From Candidatus Tectomicrobia bacterium (GTDB taxonomy: Bacteria; UBA8248), in assembly GCA_016192135.1 (NCBI GenBank), contig JACPUR010000024.1, positions 1-64,000 on the forward strand: a stretch of DNA of 64,000 nt. The letters are read 5' to 3'. Shown one piece after another: positions 1 through 8,087 of the stretch. The position numbers and the translations under genes are program-made. Positions within the stretch are counted from its first letter, which is position 1. The number at the start of each line of letters is the position of its first letter. The notes beneath the pieces are model-generated. The model saw only the letters and a list, made by a program, of their open reading frames with translations, did not search any database and was not told the origin of the DNA.

Positions 1-614
1 AATCCCTGGAGCGCGCGGTGCCGCCCCTCGCGCAGGCGGTACGCACCTTCCGGGAGCTCGCGGGGCGCGCCGGGCCTGGGCGGGTGCGCTGGCGCTACGA
101 CCCCATCTACCTCTCGCGGGAGACGGACGCGGCCTTCCACCGGCGGAACTTCGCCCGGATCGCCGATGCGCTCGCGGGCGCGACCGGGGAGTGCATCGCC
201 AGCTTCGCCGACATGTATGGGAAGGTGAGGCGCAACGCGGCGAGGCTCCCGGAGGGCCTCCGGCCGGAGGAGGGGACGCTCGAGGAGCGCAAGGCCCTCC
301 TGGACGAGCTGGCGGAAATGGCCGGGGAGCGTGGCATGAGGCTCCTCGCCTGCTGCGAGGACGCCCTGGTGGGAGGCCCCGCCGGCAAGGCGCGCTGCGT
401 GGACCCCGATCTTCTGGACCGCCTCGCGCCCCTGGGCGGGGGCCGGCTGCCGCTCCGCCCCACCCGGGAGGAGTGCGGCTGCGCCGCCTCGCGCGACATC
501 GGGGCCTACGACACCTGCCCGCACGGCTGCGTCTACTGCTACGCCAACGCCAGCCCCGAGGCGGCGCTGGCGCGCTACCGGGCCCGGGACGCCGCGCTGG
601 CCTGGCTGGGATAG
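1..614 (+). CDS. DUF1848 family protein, 5'-truncated by the window edge
   Basis: The reading frame is open to base 1, so the gene starts upstream; a GTG at 18 is only an internal candidate start. The visible part carries RWRYDPI near the front and ends with a cysteine cluster, CGC followed by DIGAYDTCPHGCVYCYAN, which is the hallmark of the DUF1848 family. The CxxxCxYC pattern suggests a metal or Fe-S site, and the family is often compared with radical-SAM and spore photoproduct lyase-like proteins. The biochemical function is unknown. The protein ends only about 20 residues after the cysteine motif, as is usual for the family. A dispersed palindromic repeat follows directly at 631-696. Confidence 0.8.
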   Translation, partial: SLERAVPPLAQAVRTFRELAGRAGPGRVRWRYDPIYLSRETDAAFHRRNFARIADALAGATGECIASFADMYGKVRRNAARLPEGLRPEEGTLEERKALLDELAEMAGERGMRLLACCEDALVGGPAGKARCVDPDLLDRLAPLGGGRLPLRPTREECGCAASRDIGAYDTCPHGCVYCYANASPEAALARYRARDAALAWLG

Positions 615-630
615 GGGAGGCGGTCTCCCG

Positions 631-696
631 CGTCTGTAGGGGCGGTCCCCCTGTGGCCGCCCCGGGGGCAGGCACGGGGGCCTGCCCCTACAGACG
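631..696. repeat. GTAGGGGC-type dispersed palindromic repeat, two-part copy
   Basis: The ends are perfect 13-bp inverted repeats: CGTCTGTAGGGGC at 631-643 and GCCCCTACAGACG at 684-696. The interior holds further partial palindromes (GGCGGTCC..GGCCGCC and GGGGGCAGGC..GCCTGCCCC). It lies between the DUF1848 gene and the cupin gene. It belongs to the family described at 6354, 10765 and 17358. Confidence 0.85.
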
Positions 697-790
697 TTTC
701 GTGGCCCCATCCGGCTGACAACCCCCGGCGAATCCGCTAGAGTTCGCACCACCGGATGATGTGAATCCCGTCATGAACAGGAGAGCGCGC

Positions 791-1315
791 ATGGCCCAGG
801 AGATCCAGACGAAGGGCGTCGAGTACCTCCACGCGAAGGACGGCCGCACCCTCGCGCTGGTCATCCGCGGCGACTTCGACGACTACGCGGCCTTCCCGCC
901 CTACCTCGACACCCCCGAGGAGCGGGCCCACCTGGCGGCGGCCTACCAGGGCGCCGACCCCGAGACCGAGCGGCGCACCAAGGCCCACATGACGGCGGAC
1001 GAGCTCCCGCTCCAGATCGTGCTCTTGAACCGCAACCCGGGCGCGGTGGTGAAGCCGCACTACCACCTCGTCACCGAGCGGCCCTCGAACACCACCCGGC
1101 ACCAGATCATGATCTGCCGCTCGGGCCGGATGCGGATCAACATCTTCTCGAAGGAGGGGGACAAGGCGGGCAGCGTGGTCCTCGAGCCAGGCGACCTCGT
1201 GCTCATGTACGAGGGCCACTCCATCGAGTTCCTCCTGCCGAACACGAAGGCCATCGAGATCAAGGAAGGGCCCTTCCCGATCACGGACGAGGCGGACAAG
1301 GTGGAGTACAAGTAG
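791..1315 (+). CDS. Cupin-fold protein of unknown function
   Basis: This encodes 174 aa. ATG 791 is preferred over the in-frame ATGs at 761 and 773 because an AGGAGAG ribosome site ends 5 nt before it. The C-terminal half has cupin-like features: a metal-site-like HYHLVTER and a later turn VLEPGDLVLMYEGHSIEFL, with a mid-chain histidine (TRHQIMI). Similar small proteins are annotated only as cupin or hypothetical. It could be a sugar- or acid-binding enzyme, but no substrate is evident. The stop codon sits in a run of G that resembles a degraded GTAGGGG repeat arm. It is monocistronic, flanked by repeats on both sides. Confidence 0.7.
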   Translation: MAQEIQTKGVEYLHAKDGRTLALVIRGDFDDYAAFPPYLDTPEERAHLAAAYQGADPETERRTKAHMTADELPLQIVLLNRNPGAVVKPHYHLVTERPSNTTRHQIMICRSGRMRINIFSKEGDKAGSVVLEPGDLVLMYEGHSIEFLLPNTKAIEIKEGPFPITDEADKVEYK

Positions 1316-1370
1316 GGGGGGGCGAAGACCGATTCGGTACGTAGGGGCTCAGGGCGGGTTCCGCGAAGAT

Positions 1371-1517
1371 GTCATCCTGAGCGCAGCGAAGGATATCGGT
1401 TTGGTTTTTGAACAAAGGCAAAGCCACACCGATATCCTTCGGTCGCCCTCTTTTCCGGGTGGCGGTGCCCGCCACCGCCAGGCGGCGAGCCGCCTGGGCG
1501 GGCTCCCTCAGGATGAC
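1371..1517 (+). repeat. 147-bp MITE-like element, copy 1
   Basis: The element is bounded by perfect 11-bp inverted repeats, GTCATCCTGAG at 1371-1381 and CTCAGGATGAC at 1507-1517. Inside are a second inverted pair (GATATCGGT..ACCGATATC) and a conserved block GGTCGCCCTCTTTTCCGGGT. A second copy lies in the opposite orientation at 18073-18203. No transposase is encoded, so any movement would need to be in trans. Confidence 0.7.
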
Positions 1518-1540
1518 AGGGGCGCGCCGGTTGGGACGAC

Positions 1541-1570
1541 AAAAAGGGCCGGGCCCGATGGGGCCCGGCC
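1541..1570 (-). terminator. Rho-independent terminator for the minus-strand ferredoxin gene
   Basis: Left arm GGCCGGGCCC (1547-1556), loop GATG, right arm GGGCCCGGCC (1561-1570) form a 10-bp GC stem. Read on the minus strand, the stem is followed by a CTTTTTG tract (1541-1546). It lies 136 bp beyond the stop of the ferredoxin fusion gene. Confidence 0.65.
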
Positions 1571-1607
1571 TTGGTATTTGCGAGACGGGAAGGCGCCGGC
1601 GGCGTGC

Positions 1608-1631
1608 AGGGGCGGTTCGCGAACCGCCCCT
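1608..1631. repeat. GTAGGGGC-type palindrome, core GGTTCGCGAACC
   Basis: A perfect 24-bp palindrome, with outer arm AGGGGC and its complement GCCCCT around the self-complementary core GGTTCGCGAACC. The flanks GCAGGGGC and GCCCCTACGG match the dispersed family. Confidence 0.85.
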
Positions 1632-1705
1632 ACGGACAAATTGGCCGCTATCGGTTTTCCCCTTCCAATTTCGGAATGGACGGCGCGGTACGGCCGCCGT
1701 TCCCC

Positions 1706-2695
1706 CTATTTCTTCGCCCCCAGCTTCTGGGCCGCCTCCTCGGCGCTCTTGAGGTAGAGGGCCTGGAGCTCGGGCGTGGGGGCGGTGGGGCTCTGGTAGC
1801 GGCCGAGATAGCGCTGGCCGTCGGACCAGATCTCGCGCACGGCGAGGACGGAGTCGAGGGTGCCGTCGCTGCCCCGGTCGATGAACTCGTAGTAGAAGCG
1901 GCTCGACTGGTTGGTGGCCGAGGCGAAGTGGACCTCGTCCTTGTGGTAGAGGGACTCGAAGGGTTTGGGCGCCGGCACCTGCAGGCGGAGGTCGCGCGAG
2001 CCCAGGATGGAGTCGTGCGCCCGGATCACGTACCGGCTGCTGTTCGCCTGCCGCTCGAAGGTGTAGACGCTCCCGGCCAGGGTGGGCTTCTGGCCCCCCA
2101 TGGCCAGCGCGGCGAGCCGCCCCGGGACGCCGGTGTTCATCTCCTTGGCGAAGTTGTTGGAGACGGCGTAGACGAACAGCAGCACCACCGCCGCGGCGAG
2201 CCCGACCAGCGCGGGCGAGCGGCGGGCCTTGGCCTCTCCGGCGCCGCGGGCGGCCGCCACGTCCTCCCGGAGCACGGCGAGGGGCTTATACATCTCCTCG
2301 GGGGAGAGGACGAGGGGCTCGGGCTTGGGCTCGGGCTTCGGCTCGGCCTTCTTGGCGGGGGTCTTCGCGGGAGCCCCCGCGGCGGAGGCCCCTGCGGCCG
2401 CGGCCGGGGCGGCGGCGGGGGCCGCGCCCAGGTTGGCGAACCAGTCGCGGTTGATGGCCGCGTACTTCTGCCACTGGCCCGGCAGATCGCCCTCGGCGAA
2501 GATGGCCTCGACCGGGCAAGCCGGGACGCAGGCCGCGCAGTCGATGCACTCGGCGGGGTCGATGTAGAGCTGCTTTTCGGCGCTGAAGCTGCCCTTGGAG
2601 CCGCCCTCGTAGGGGTGGATGCAGTCCACCGGGCAGGCCTTCACGCAGGCCGTGTCCTTGGTGCCGATGCAGGGCTCGGCGATGACGTGTGACAT
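1706..2695 (-). CDS. Membrane-tethered FdxA-type ferredoxin fusion protein
   Basis: This encodes 329 aa. Start ATG 2695 follows GGAGGAA (2705-2711 on the minus strand). Residues 1-80 are a bacterial 7Fe/8Fe ferredoxin of the FdxA type: C9, C17, C21-P, C25, then C50, C53, C56, C60-P. A low-complexity Ala/Pro/Lys linker covers about 90-128. A single hydrophobic helix at about 151-170 is probably membrane-spanning. The last about 160 residues form a domain I do not recognise (VYTFER, FYYEFIDRGSDG, REIWSDGQRYLGRY). Stand-alone FdxA is about 110 aa, so the anchor and distal domain are additions. The distal domain probably lies on the opposite membrane face from the clusters. No redox partner gene is adjacent. 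A clear terminator follows at 1541-1570. Confidence 0.8.
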   Translation of the reverse strand: MSHVIAEPCIGTKDTACVKACPVDCIHPYEGGSKGSFSAEKQLYIDPAECIDCAACVPACPVEAIFAEGDLPGQWQKYAAINRDWFANLGAAPAAAPAAAAGASAAGAPAKTPAKKAEPKPEPKPEPLVLSPEEMYKPLAVLREDVAAARGAGEAKARRSPALVGLAAAVVLLFVYAVSNNFAKEMNTGVPGRLAALAMGGQKPTLAGSVYTFERQANSSRYVIRAHDSILGSRDLRLQVPAPKPFESLYHKDEVHFASATNQSSRFYYEFIDRGSDGTLDSVLAVREIWSDGQRYLGRYQSPTAPTPELQALYLKSAEEAAQKLGAKK

Positions 2696-3015
2696 CTGGA
2701 GCGGTTCCTCCAATCGCGGTGTTCTGGCCGATGGCGGGGGCGGGACGCGGCGAACGCTGCCGGACCACTCTTTTTCCTTCGCCCCATGCTAGCACAAGGA
2801 GGCCCCGCAGGCGCAAGCGGGGGAGGATGCCGCAGAGATGGGACGGATTTGAAACGACAAAAGCCCGCTGACCAACCGAAATCCGTAGGGGCGAACCTCG
2901 TGTTCGCCCCCTTCGCCCGAAACGGCGGGCGATGACAAGCATCGCCCCTACAGAATCATTCAGCCACCCACATCCCCAGGGCCGGCCCTGCAAGAAACCC
3001 AGGCGCCCCCTACAT
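2696..3015. other. 320-bp intergenic region with a palindromic repeat
   Basis: This separates two minus-strand genes. It holds the ferredoxin ribosome site (2705-2711) and a two-part GTAGGGGC repeat at 2885-2951. No gene, tRNA or clear promoter consensus is seen. Confidence 0.6.
2885..2951. repeat. GTAGGGGC-type repeat, two-part copy
   Basis: It begins GTAGGGGCGAAC..GTTCGCCCCC (2885-2911) and ends GGGCGATG..CATCGCCCCTAC (to 2951). Each half is itself an inverted repeat, and the outermost GTAGGGGCGA/TCGCCCCTAC arms are complementary. Confidence 0.8.
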
Positions 3016-4185
3016 CTACCCGCCCGTCAGCTTCTTGAGCAGGTTCTCGGCCTCCTTGAAGTGGGGGTCGAGGACCATCGCCCGGCGCAGGGAGCCCACG
3101 GACTGCTGGATCTCGCCGTTCTCGGCCAGGGCCAGGGCCAGGTTGTAGAAGATGACGGGGTCGTTCTTGGCGACGACGAGGGCCTTGCGGTAGTTCTCGA
3201 TCGCCTCCTTGAACTTCTTCTGGCGGCGGAAGGCGATGCCGAGGCGGTTGAAGTAGTGGACGTTCTCGGGGTCGGCCTCGAGGGCGAAGGCGTATTCCGC
3301 CTCGGCCATGTCGGCCCGCCCGATGGAGAGGAAGAACTCGGCCGCGGCGGCGCTGCGGGCGGCGTCGCTCGCCTCGTTGGAGAGGGCCTTGTGGAGGGCG
3401 ATGCGGGCCTCGTCCTCGTTGCCCTTCTCGAGGAGCGCCTTGCTGATGCGGAACTGCCGGTCCCGGTTGCGGGGGCTGATCTGGGAGGCCTTCCGGAGGA
3501 GCTCGAAGGCCTCGTCTTTCTTGCCTTCCTTCTCGAGCATGGTGGAGAGGTTGTCGTAGGCCTTGGCGCAGTCGTCGTCCACCTTGGTGGCCTCCTTGTA
3601 GGCCGTCTTCGCCTTCTCCTCCTTGCCCATCTCCTCGTAGAGCTCGCCCGATTTGACCCACACGCGCGAGGCGTCGGGCTTCTTCTGCTGGGCGGTCTGG
3701 AGCTCCGCCTCGGCCTCGTCGAAGGCGCCGATGTCGGTGAAGGCCGCCGCCCGGGCGAGGGCGATGTTGGGCTCCATCATGTCGGCGCGGCTCTTGCCGA
3801 TCTCCTTGATTTTGGTCTCGATCTCCTGCTGGTTGACCGGCTTGACGAGGAGGCCGTCCACGTCGTTCTCGCTGGCCTCGGCGATGTCTTCGGGCTCCAT
3901 CTGGCCCTTACGGCTCATCAGGAGGAAAGCGATGGGATGGAGGATGGGGCTCTGGCGGACGAAGTAGAGGAGCTGGACCCCGTTGATCTCGGGCGCCTTC
4001 CAGTCGCAGAGGACGAAGTCCACCGGCTGGCGGATGAGGATCTCCTTCGCCTCCTCGTCCGTCGTGGCGTTCAGGACGGCGCCGGCGCCGAGGCCCTTGA
4101 GCATCCCCACGATGGCCCGGCGGAGGTCGTTTTGGCCCTCGACCACCAGGAACCGCAGGTTCTGGGACGCCGAATCAGCATTCAT
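3016..4185 (-). CDS. Response-regulator receiver protein with TPR repeats
   Basis: This encodes 389 aa. ATG 4185 has GGGAGG six nt upstream and is preferred to the longer in-frame start at 4218. Residues about 10-130 form a CheY-like receiver: hydrophobic strand RFLVVEG, phospho-acceptor D61 in VLCDWKAPEINGV, a Ser in FLLMS, and Lys in LLVKPVN. The usual acidic pair after strand 1 is weak (E16-G-Q), so metal binding may be altered. From about 150 to the end there are six or seven tetratricopeptide repeats (for example NVHYFNRLGIAFRRQKKFKE). There is no DNA-binding output domain, so signalling is probably by protein-protein contact. No histidine kinase is nearby. Confidence 0.85.
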   Translation of the reverse strand: MNADSASQNLRFLVVEGQNDLRRAIVGMLKGLGAGAVLNATTDEEAKEILIRQPVDFVLCDWKAPEINGVQLLYFVRQSPILHPIAFLLMSRKGQMEPEDIAEASENDVDGLLVKPVNQQEIETKIKEIGKSRADMMEPNIALARAAAFTDIGAFDEAEAELQTAQQKKPDASRVWVKSGELYEEMGKEEKAKTAYKEATKVDDDCAKAYDNLSTMLEKEGKKDEAFELLRKASQISPRNRDRQFRISKALLEKGNEDEARIALHKALSNEASDAARSAAAAEFFLSIGRADMAEAEYAFALEADPENVHYFNRLGIAFRRQKKFKEAIENYRKALVVAKNDPVIFYNLALALAENGEIQQSVGSLRRAMVLDPHFKEAENLLKKLTGG

Positions 4186-4531
4186 GCCCGGCCTCCCGCC
4201 CATCGCAATGTGAGCCAAATCACAATTTTCATGGGGAGCATGAATCAGACCAGCCTCTGACTGACCTCGCGCGGGCGTTCCAGCCTAACCCTTGCCTCTG
4301 ACGCAATTCTGGTGCCCATTAAACGGGGATTTTACCGATATTTATCTCTATTTTCCATTATTTTTTGTGAGGTATGGCGTCCGGGGCGGTGTCCCGGGGG
4401 TTTCGGGGGCCGGGGGCTTGCCGGGACCTCTGGGCCATGCTAGCGTGCGCCCCGCTCCCGGCCCGGAAAAATCGGCCCAAAACCCGGGTTTTCCTTGAAT
4501 TTGCTGCCCTTTGCCCCTTTTGAGGAGCCAC
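4186..4531. other. AT-rich divergent promoter region
   Basis: This 346-bp gap separates the minus-strand receiver-TPR gene from plus-strand dapL. Bases 4311-4376 are strikingly AT-rich against the surroundings (TTTATCTCTATTTTCC and ATTATTTTTTGTG) and probably hold promoters for one or both genes. I cannot assign unique -35/-10 boxes. The dapL ribosome site TGAGGAG is at 4521-4527. No RNA gene is seen. Confidence 0.5.
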
Positions 4532-5713
4532 ATGTCCGTCATCACCGTCGAGCGCGCCGAGCGGCTGAAGCGCCTGCCCCCCTATCTTTTCGCCATGATC
4601 GACAAAATGAAGCGCAAGGCCATTGAGGCGGGGATGGACATCATCAGCCTAGGCGTGGGGGACCCCGACCTCCCCACCCCCGGCCACATCATCTCGGAGC
4701 TCGACCAGGCCGCCCGGCGCCCCGCGAACCACCAGTACCCCTCCTACGAGGGGATGCTCAGCTTCCGCAAGGGCTGCGCCGACTGGTACGGCAAGCGCTT
4801 CGGGGTCCAGCTCGACCCCAGGACGGAGGTGCTCTCCCTCATCGGCTCCAAGGAGGGCATCGCCCACATCTCGCTCGCCTTCACCAACCCCGGCGACTAC
4901 GCCCTGGTGCCCGACCCGGCCTACCCGGTGTACGAGATCGGCACCTACTTCGCCGACGGCAGGCCCCACTTCATGCCGCTCAGGGAGGAGCGAGGCTTCC
5001 TCCCCGACCTCGGCGCCGTGCCCACGGATGTCGCGAAGAAGGCCAAGCTCATCTTCATCAACTACCCGAACAACCCCACCGCCGCCTGCGCCGAGGTCGG
5101 CTTCTACCGCGAGGTGGTCGAGTTCGCGAAGAGCCACGACCTCATCGTGTGCAGCGACAACGCCTACTCCGAGATGTCCTTCGACGGCTACGAGCCCATG
5201 AGCTTCCTGAACGCCGAGGGCGCGAAGGACGTGGGCGTCGAGTTCCACTCTTGCTCCAAGACCTACAACATGACGGGCTGGCGCATCGGCTTCGCCGTCG
5301 GCAACGCCGACGTCCTCGCCGGGCTGGGCGCCATCAAGACCAACGTGGACTCGGGCGTCTTCCAGGCCGTCCAGGAGGCGGGCCTGAAGGCCCTGACCGC
5401 CGACCAGTCCTGCGTCGCCGCGATGCGCAAGACCTACCAGCGCCGCCGCGACGTGATGCTGGAGGGCCTCGCGGAGCTCGGCCTCCGGGCGAACAGGCCC
5501 AAGGCCACCTTCTACGTGTGGGTGAAGTGCCCCGAGGGCTACACCTCCATGGAGTTCACGGCTCACCTCCTCAAGACCTGCGGCGTGGTCACCACCCCGG
5601 GCGTGGGCTTCGGGAAGTCCGGCGAGGGCTTCGTCCGCATGGCCCTGACCGTGGAGGAGCCGCGCCTGCGCGAGGCCATCTCCCGCATCAAGAAGGCCGG
5701 TTTCCGGCGGTGA
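4532..5713 (+). CDS. dapL: LL-diaminopimelate aminotransferase
   Basis: This encodes 393 aa. ATG 4532 follows TGAGGAG by 4 nt; a TTG at 4511 is in frame but has no ribosome site. It is a fold-type I PLP aminotransferase: the PLP lysine is K243 in SCSKTYNMTGWRIG, with NYPNNPT at 178-183 and SDNAY at 208-212. The N-terminal block (PYLFAMIDKMK, SLGVGDPDLPTP, YPSYEGMLSFR) matches DapL rather than aspartate aminotransferase. DapL converts tetrahydrodipicolinate to LL-diaminopimelate in one step for lysine and peptidoglycan. Its stop overlaps the GTG of folK (GTGA), which suggests translational coupling. A broader-specificity aminotransferase is the main alternative. Confidence 0.8.
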   Translation: MSVITVERAERLKRLPPYLFAMIDKMKRKAIEAGMDIISLGVGDPDLPTPGHIISELDQAARRPANHQYPSYEGMLSFRKGCADWYGKRFGVQLDPRTEVLSLIGSKEGIAHISLAFTNPGDYALVPDPAYPVYEIGTYFADGRPHFMPLREERGFLPDLGAVPTDVAKKAKLIFINYPNNPTAACAEVGFYREVVEFAKSHDLIVCSDNAYSEMSFDGYEPMSFLNAEGAKDVGVEFHSCSKTYNMTGWRIGFAVGNADVLAGLGAIKTNVDSGVFQAVQEAGLKALTADQSCVAAMRKTYQRRRDVMLEGLAELGLRANRPKATFYVWVKCPEGYTSMEFTAHLLKTCGVVTTPGVGFGKSGEGFVRMALTVEEPRLREAISRIKKAGFRR

Positions 5714-6225
5714 CGGCCTATGTCTCCCTGGGGGCGAACCTCGGGGAGCCCGGGCGCCAGCTTCGGGAGGCGGTGGATCGGCTCGCGCGGGAGCCGGGCG
5801 TGCGCCTCGCCGCCCTCTCCTCCCTCTACCGCACCGATCCGGTGGGGCCGGTCCCCCAGCCCGCGTACCTCAACGCCGCGGCCGCGGTGGAGACCTCCCT
5901 CCCGCCCCGCGAGACGCTGGAGGCGCTCCTCCGGGTCGAGCGCGCGATGGGCCGGGAGCGCCGCCTGCGCTGGGGCCCCCGCACCATCGACCTCGACCTC
6001 CTGCTTCACGGGGGCGCGGTGGTGGAGGAGCCCGGGCTGAGCCTCCCCCATCCCCGCATGCACGAGCGCCGCTTCGTCCTCGCCCCCCTGGCCGAGATCG
6101 CGCCGGGTGCGGTGCACCCCGTCCTCGGCAAGACCATCGCCGGACTCCTCGCGGCGCTGGGGGAGGGCCCGGGCGTCGAGCGGATGGAGGAAAGGGGGTG
6201 GGCGGGGATTCGATTGGATACGTAG
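5710..6225 (+). CDS. folK: 6-hydroxymethyl-7,8-dihydropterin pyrophosphokinase
   Basis: This encodes 171 aa from GTG 5710, which overlaps the dapL TGA by 4 nt. HPPK signatures are clear: AYVSLGANLG at the start, SSLYRTDPVGPV, PAYLNAAAAV, and the signature RWGPRTIDLDLLL followed by LPHPRMHERRFVLAPLAEI. It transfers pyrophosphate from ATP to the pterin in folate synthesis. No other folate gene is in the window, so the pairing with dapL is positional. The stop codon TAG (6223-6225) lies inside the GTAGGGGC arm of the repeat starting at 6222, so the C-terminal end may have been set by repeat insertion. Confidence 0.93.
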   Translation: MTAYVSLGANLGEPGRQLREAVDRLAREPGVRLAALSSLYRTDPVGPVPQPAYLNAAAAVETSLPPRETLEALLRVERAMGRERRLRWGPRTIDLDLLLHGGAVVEEPGLSLPHPRMHERRFVLAPLAEIAPGAVHPVLGKTIAGLLAALGEGPGVERMEERGWAGIRLDT

Positions 6226-6279
6226 GGGCGGCCCCCTGTGGCCGCCCTCTGAGGGGGAGGCGCAAGGGCCTGCCCCTGC
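6222..6279. repeat. GTAGGGGC-type repeat, two-part copy supplying the folK stop codon
   Basis: It starts GTAGGGGCGGCC (6222) and ends GGGCCTGCCCCTGC (6279), with internal GGCCGCCC. The layout is the same as the copy at 631-696. The first TAG of the arm is the folK stop codon. Confidence 0.75.
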
Positions 6280-6308
6280 GGATGAATCTGTCTGGGTTGC
6301 TTTTGAGT

Positions 6309-6381
6309 GCGTTCAATTGAACGCCTCTACGGGCAACAATGGCGGGTGATATTGTAGGGGCGTATTGCAATACGCCCCTAC
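6309..6381. repeat. Two perfect palindromes: 16 bp at 6309-6324 and 28 bp at 6354-6381
   Basis: GCGTTCAATTGAACGC (6309-6324) is a perfect palindrome. The 28-bp palindrome at 6354-6381 has arms GTAGGGGC and GCCCCTAC around the core GTATTGCAATAC. It ends 25 bp before the start codon of the next gene, so it would lie in that gene's 5' leader. Confidence 0.9.
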
Positions 6382-6406
6382 TCTCGCTGCGAAGGATGCG
6401 CCGCCC

Positions 6407-7093
6407 ATGCCCATGGATGATCGGGCTACCCCTCAAAAAGTCCTGCTGGCGTGGTCCAGCGGCAAGGACAGCGCCTGGGCCCTTCACTGCCTGAGGCGGG
6501 AGCCGGGCGTCGAGGTGGCCGGGCTCCTTACCACGCTCAACGCCGCCTTCGGCCGGGTCGCCATGCACGCCGTGCGGCGGGAGGTGCTGGAGCGGCAGAT
6601 GGAAGCCGCCGGCGTTCCGCCCTGGCTCGTGGAGATTCCCTACCCGTGCAGCAACGCCCAGTACGAAGAGGCCATGGGCGGGGCGGTGCGCCGCGCCCGC
6701 GAGATGGGCATCTCGGCCGTGGCCTTCGGCGACCTGTTCTTGCGCGACATCCGGGACTACCGCGAAAGGCAGCTGGCCGGCTCGGGCGTCGAGGCGCTCT
6801 TCCCCCTCTGGCTGAAGGACACGGCCGCGCTCGCGCGGGCCATGCTGGCCGCCGGGCTGAAGGCCCGGGTGGTCTGCGTGGACCCGAAGGCGCTCGACCC
6901 CTCCTTCGCGGGCCGGGAATGGGACGAGGCCTTCCTCCGGGAGCTTCCGGCGGGCGCCGATCCCTGCGGCGAGAACGGGGAGTTCCACACCTTCGTCTAT
7001 GACGGCCCCATGTTCTCGCGCCCCGTGGCCGTGAGGACGGGCGAAGTCGTGGAACGGGACGGATTCGTGTTCGCCGACCTCCTGCCGGGCTAG
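6407..7093 (+). CDS. PP-loop ATPase of the diphthine-ammonia ligase (Dph6/MJ0570) family
   Basis: This encodes 228 aa. ATG 6407 has GAAGGA ten nt upstream; ATG 6413 is an alternative. The N-terminus carries a PP-loop SSGKDSAWAL typical of adenine-nucleotide alpha-hydrolases, then AFGDLFLRDIRDYRERQL and the C-terminal GENGEFHTFVYDGPMF, which is diagnostic for the Dph6-related ATP_bind_4 family. Eukaryotic members amidate diphthine, but bacteria lack diphthamide, so the substrate here is unknown. The family reaction is adenylation of a carboxylate followed by amide formation. A 28-bp palindrome sits in the leader, and panC lies 145 bp downstream. Confidence 0.85.
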   Translation: MPMDDRATPQKVLLAWSSGKDSAWALHCLRREPGVEVAGLLTTLNAAFGRVAMHAVRREVLERQMEAAGVPPWLVEIPYPCSNAQYEEAMGGAVRRAREMGISAVAFGDLFLRDIRDYRERQLAGSGVEALFPLWLKDTAALARAMLAAGLKARVVCVDPKALDPSFAGREWDEAFLRELPAGADPCGENGEFHTFVYDGPMFSRPVAVRTGEVVERDGFVFADLLPG

Positions 7094-7238
7094 GCCCTTT
7101 TGGACCTTGGGGCCGTCCCGCCTGAGGCCTTCCCTTGTTTTCGCCCCGGAAACCCTGCAAAATAAGGGGGATAGACGTTCTCCCCCGCCCAGGCTCCTCG
7201 GGCGGGGATTCCGCCGCCTGCGGTCCGGAATCTCGCCC

Positions 7239-8087
7239 ATGCGCCTCATCGAGTCCCCCAGCGAAATGCGGGAGGCGGCCGAAGCCCTCCGCCTCTCCCG
7301 CGCGCCCGTGGGCCTTGTGCCCACCATGGGGGCGCTGCACGAGGGCCACCGGAGCCTCATCCGCCGGGCGGCGGGAGAATGCGGGGCGGCCGTGGTGAGC
7401 CTCTTCGTGAACCCCGCCCAGTTCGGCCCGGGCGAGGACTTCGCCCGCTACCCGCGCTCGCTCGAGGCCGATCTCCGGATGTGCCGGGAGGAGGGCGCCG
7501 TAGCCGTCTACCGTCCCTCCGCCGAGGCCGTGTACCCCGGATGCTTCTCTACCTGGGTGGAGGTCCCCGCCCTGGCGGAGGGCCTCTGCGGCCCGCACCG
7601 CCCGGGCCACTTCCGGGGCGTGGCCACCGTCGTCCTCAAGCTCTTCGCGGCCTGCCGGCCCCACCGCGCCTACTTCGGCGAGAAGGACTACCAGCAGCTC
7701 GTCCTCATCCGGCGCATGGAGCGCGACCTCGACCTGGGGGTCGAGGTCGTGGGCTGCCCCACCGTGCGCGAGGCGGACGGGCTGGCCCTGAGCAGCCGCA
7801 ACGCCTACCTGAGCGCGGAAGAGCGCCTCCGCGCCCTCTCCCTCATCCGGGGGCTGCGCAAGGCGGAGGCCCTGCTCGCGGAAGGCGAGCGCGCGAGCGC
7901 CCGGCTCGCCCAGGCGGCCTGCGGGGAGCTGGACCGGGCCGGGGCGCGGGTGGACTACGTGGAGGTGGTCCACCCGGCTACCCTCAAGCCCGTCGAGCGG
8001 GTGGAGGGCGAGGCCCGCATCGCCGTGGCCGCCTGGATCGGCGGGACGCGCCTCATCGACAACATCCCGCTGAGGGCCGCGCCGTGA
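7239..8087 (+). CDS. panC: Pantothenate synthetase (pantoate-beta-alanine ligase)
   Basis: This encodes 282 aa. ATG 7239 begins MRLIESPSEMR, matching the family N-terminus; the open frame before it has no conserved sequence. Class-I-synthetase-like motifs are present: PTMGALHEGH (about 28-37), VNPAQFGPGEDFARYPR, FGEKDYQQL and LSSRNAYLS. The enzyme condenses pantoate and beta-alanine using ATP, in the pathway to CoA. panB and panD are not in the window. Its stop codon overlaps the GTG of a secreted TPR protein by 4 nt, an unusual partner that seems to be a fortuitous operon. Confidence 0.97.
   Translation: MRLIESPSEMREAAEALRLSRAPVGLVPTMGALHEGHRSLIRRAAGECGAAVVSLFVNPAQFGPGEDFARYPRSLEADLRMCREEGAVAVYRPSAEAVYPGCFSTWVEVPALAEGLCGPHRPGHFRGVATVVLKLFAACRPHRAYFGEKDYQQLVLIRRMERDLDLGVEVVGCPTVREADGLALSSRNAYLSAEERLRALSLIRGLRKAEALLAEGERASARLAQAACGELDRAGARVDYVEVVHPATLKPVERVEGEARIAVAAWIGGTRLIDNIPLRAAP

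Larger units (their letters stand above)
1316..1705. other. 390-bp gene-free stretch filled with repeats and a terminator
   Basis: No convincing gene is seen. From left to right it contains a GTAGGGGCTC fragment near 1341, a 147-bp element with 11-bp terminal inverted repeats (1371-1517), a minus-strand terminator hairpin (1541-1570), a perfect 24-bp palindrome (1608-1631) and about 70 bp of nondescript DNA before the 3' end of the minus-strand ferredoxin gene. Confidence 0.7.
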
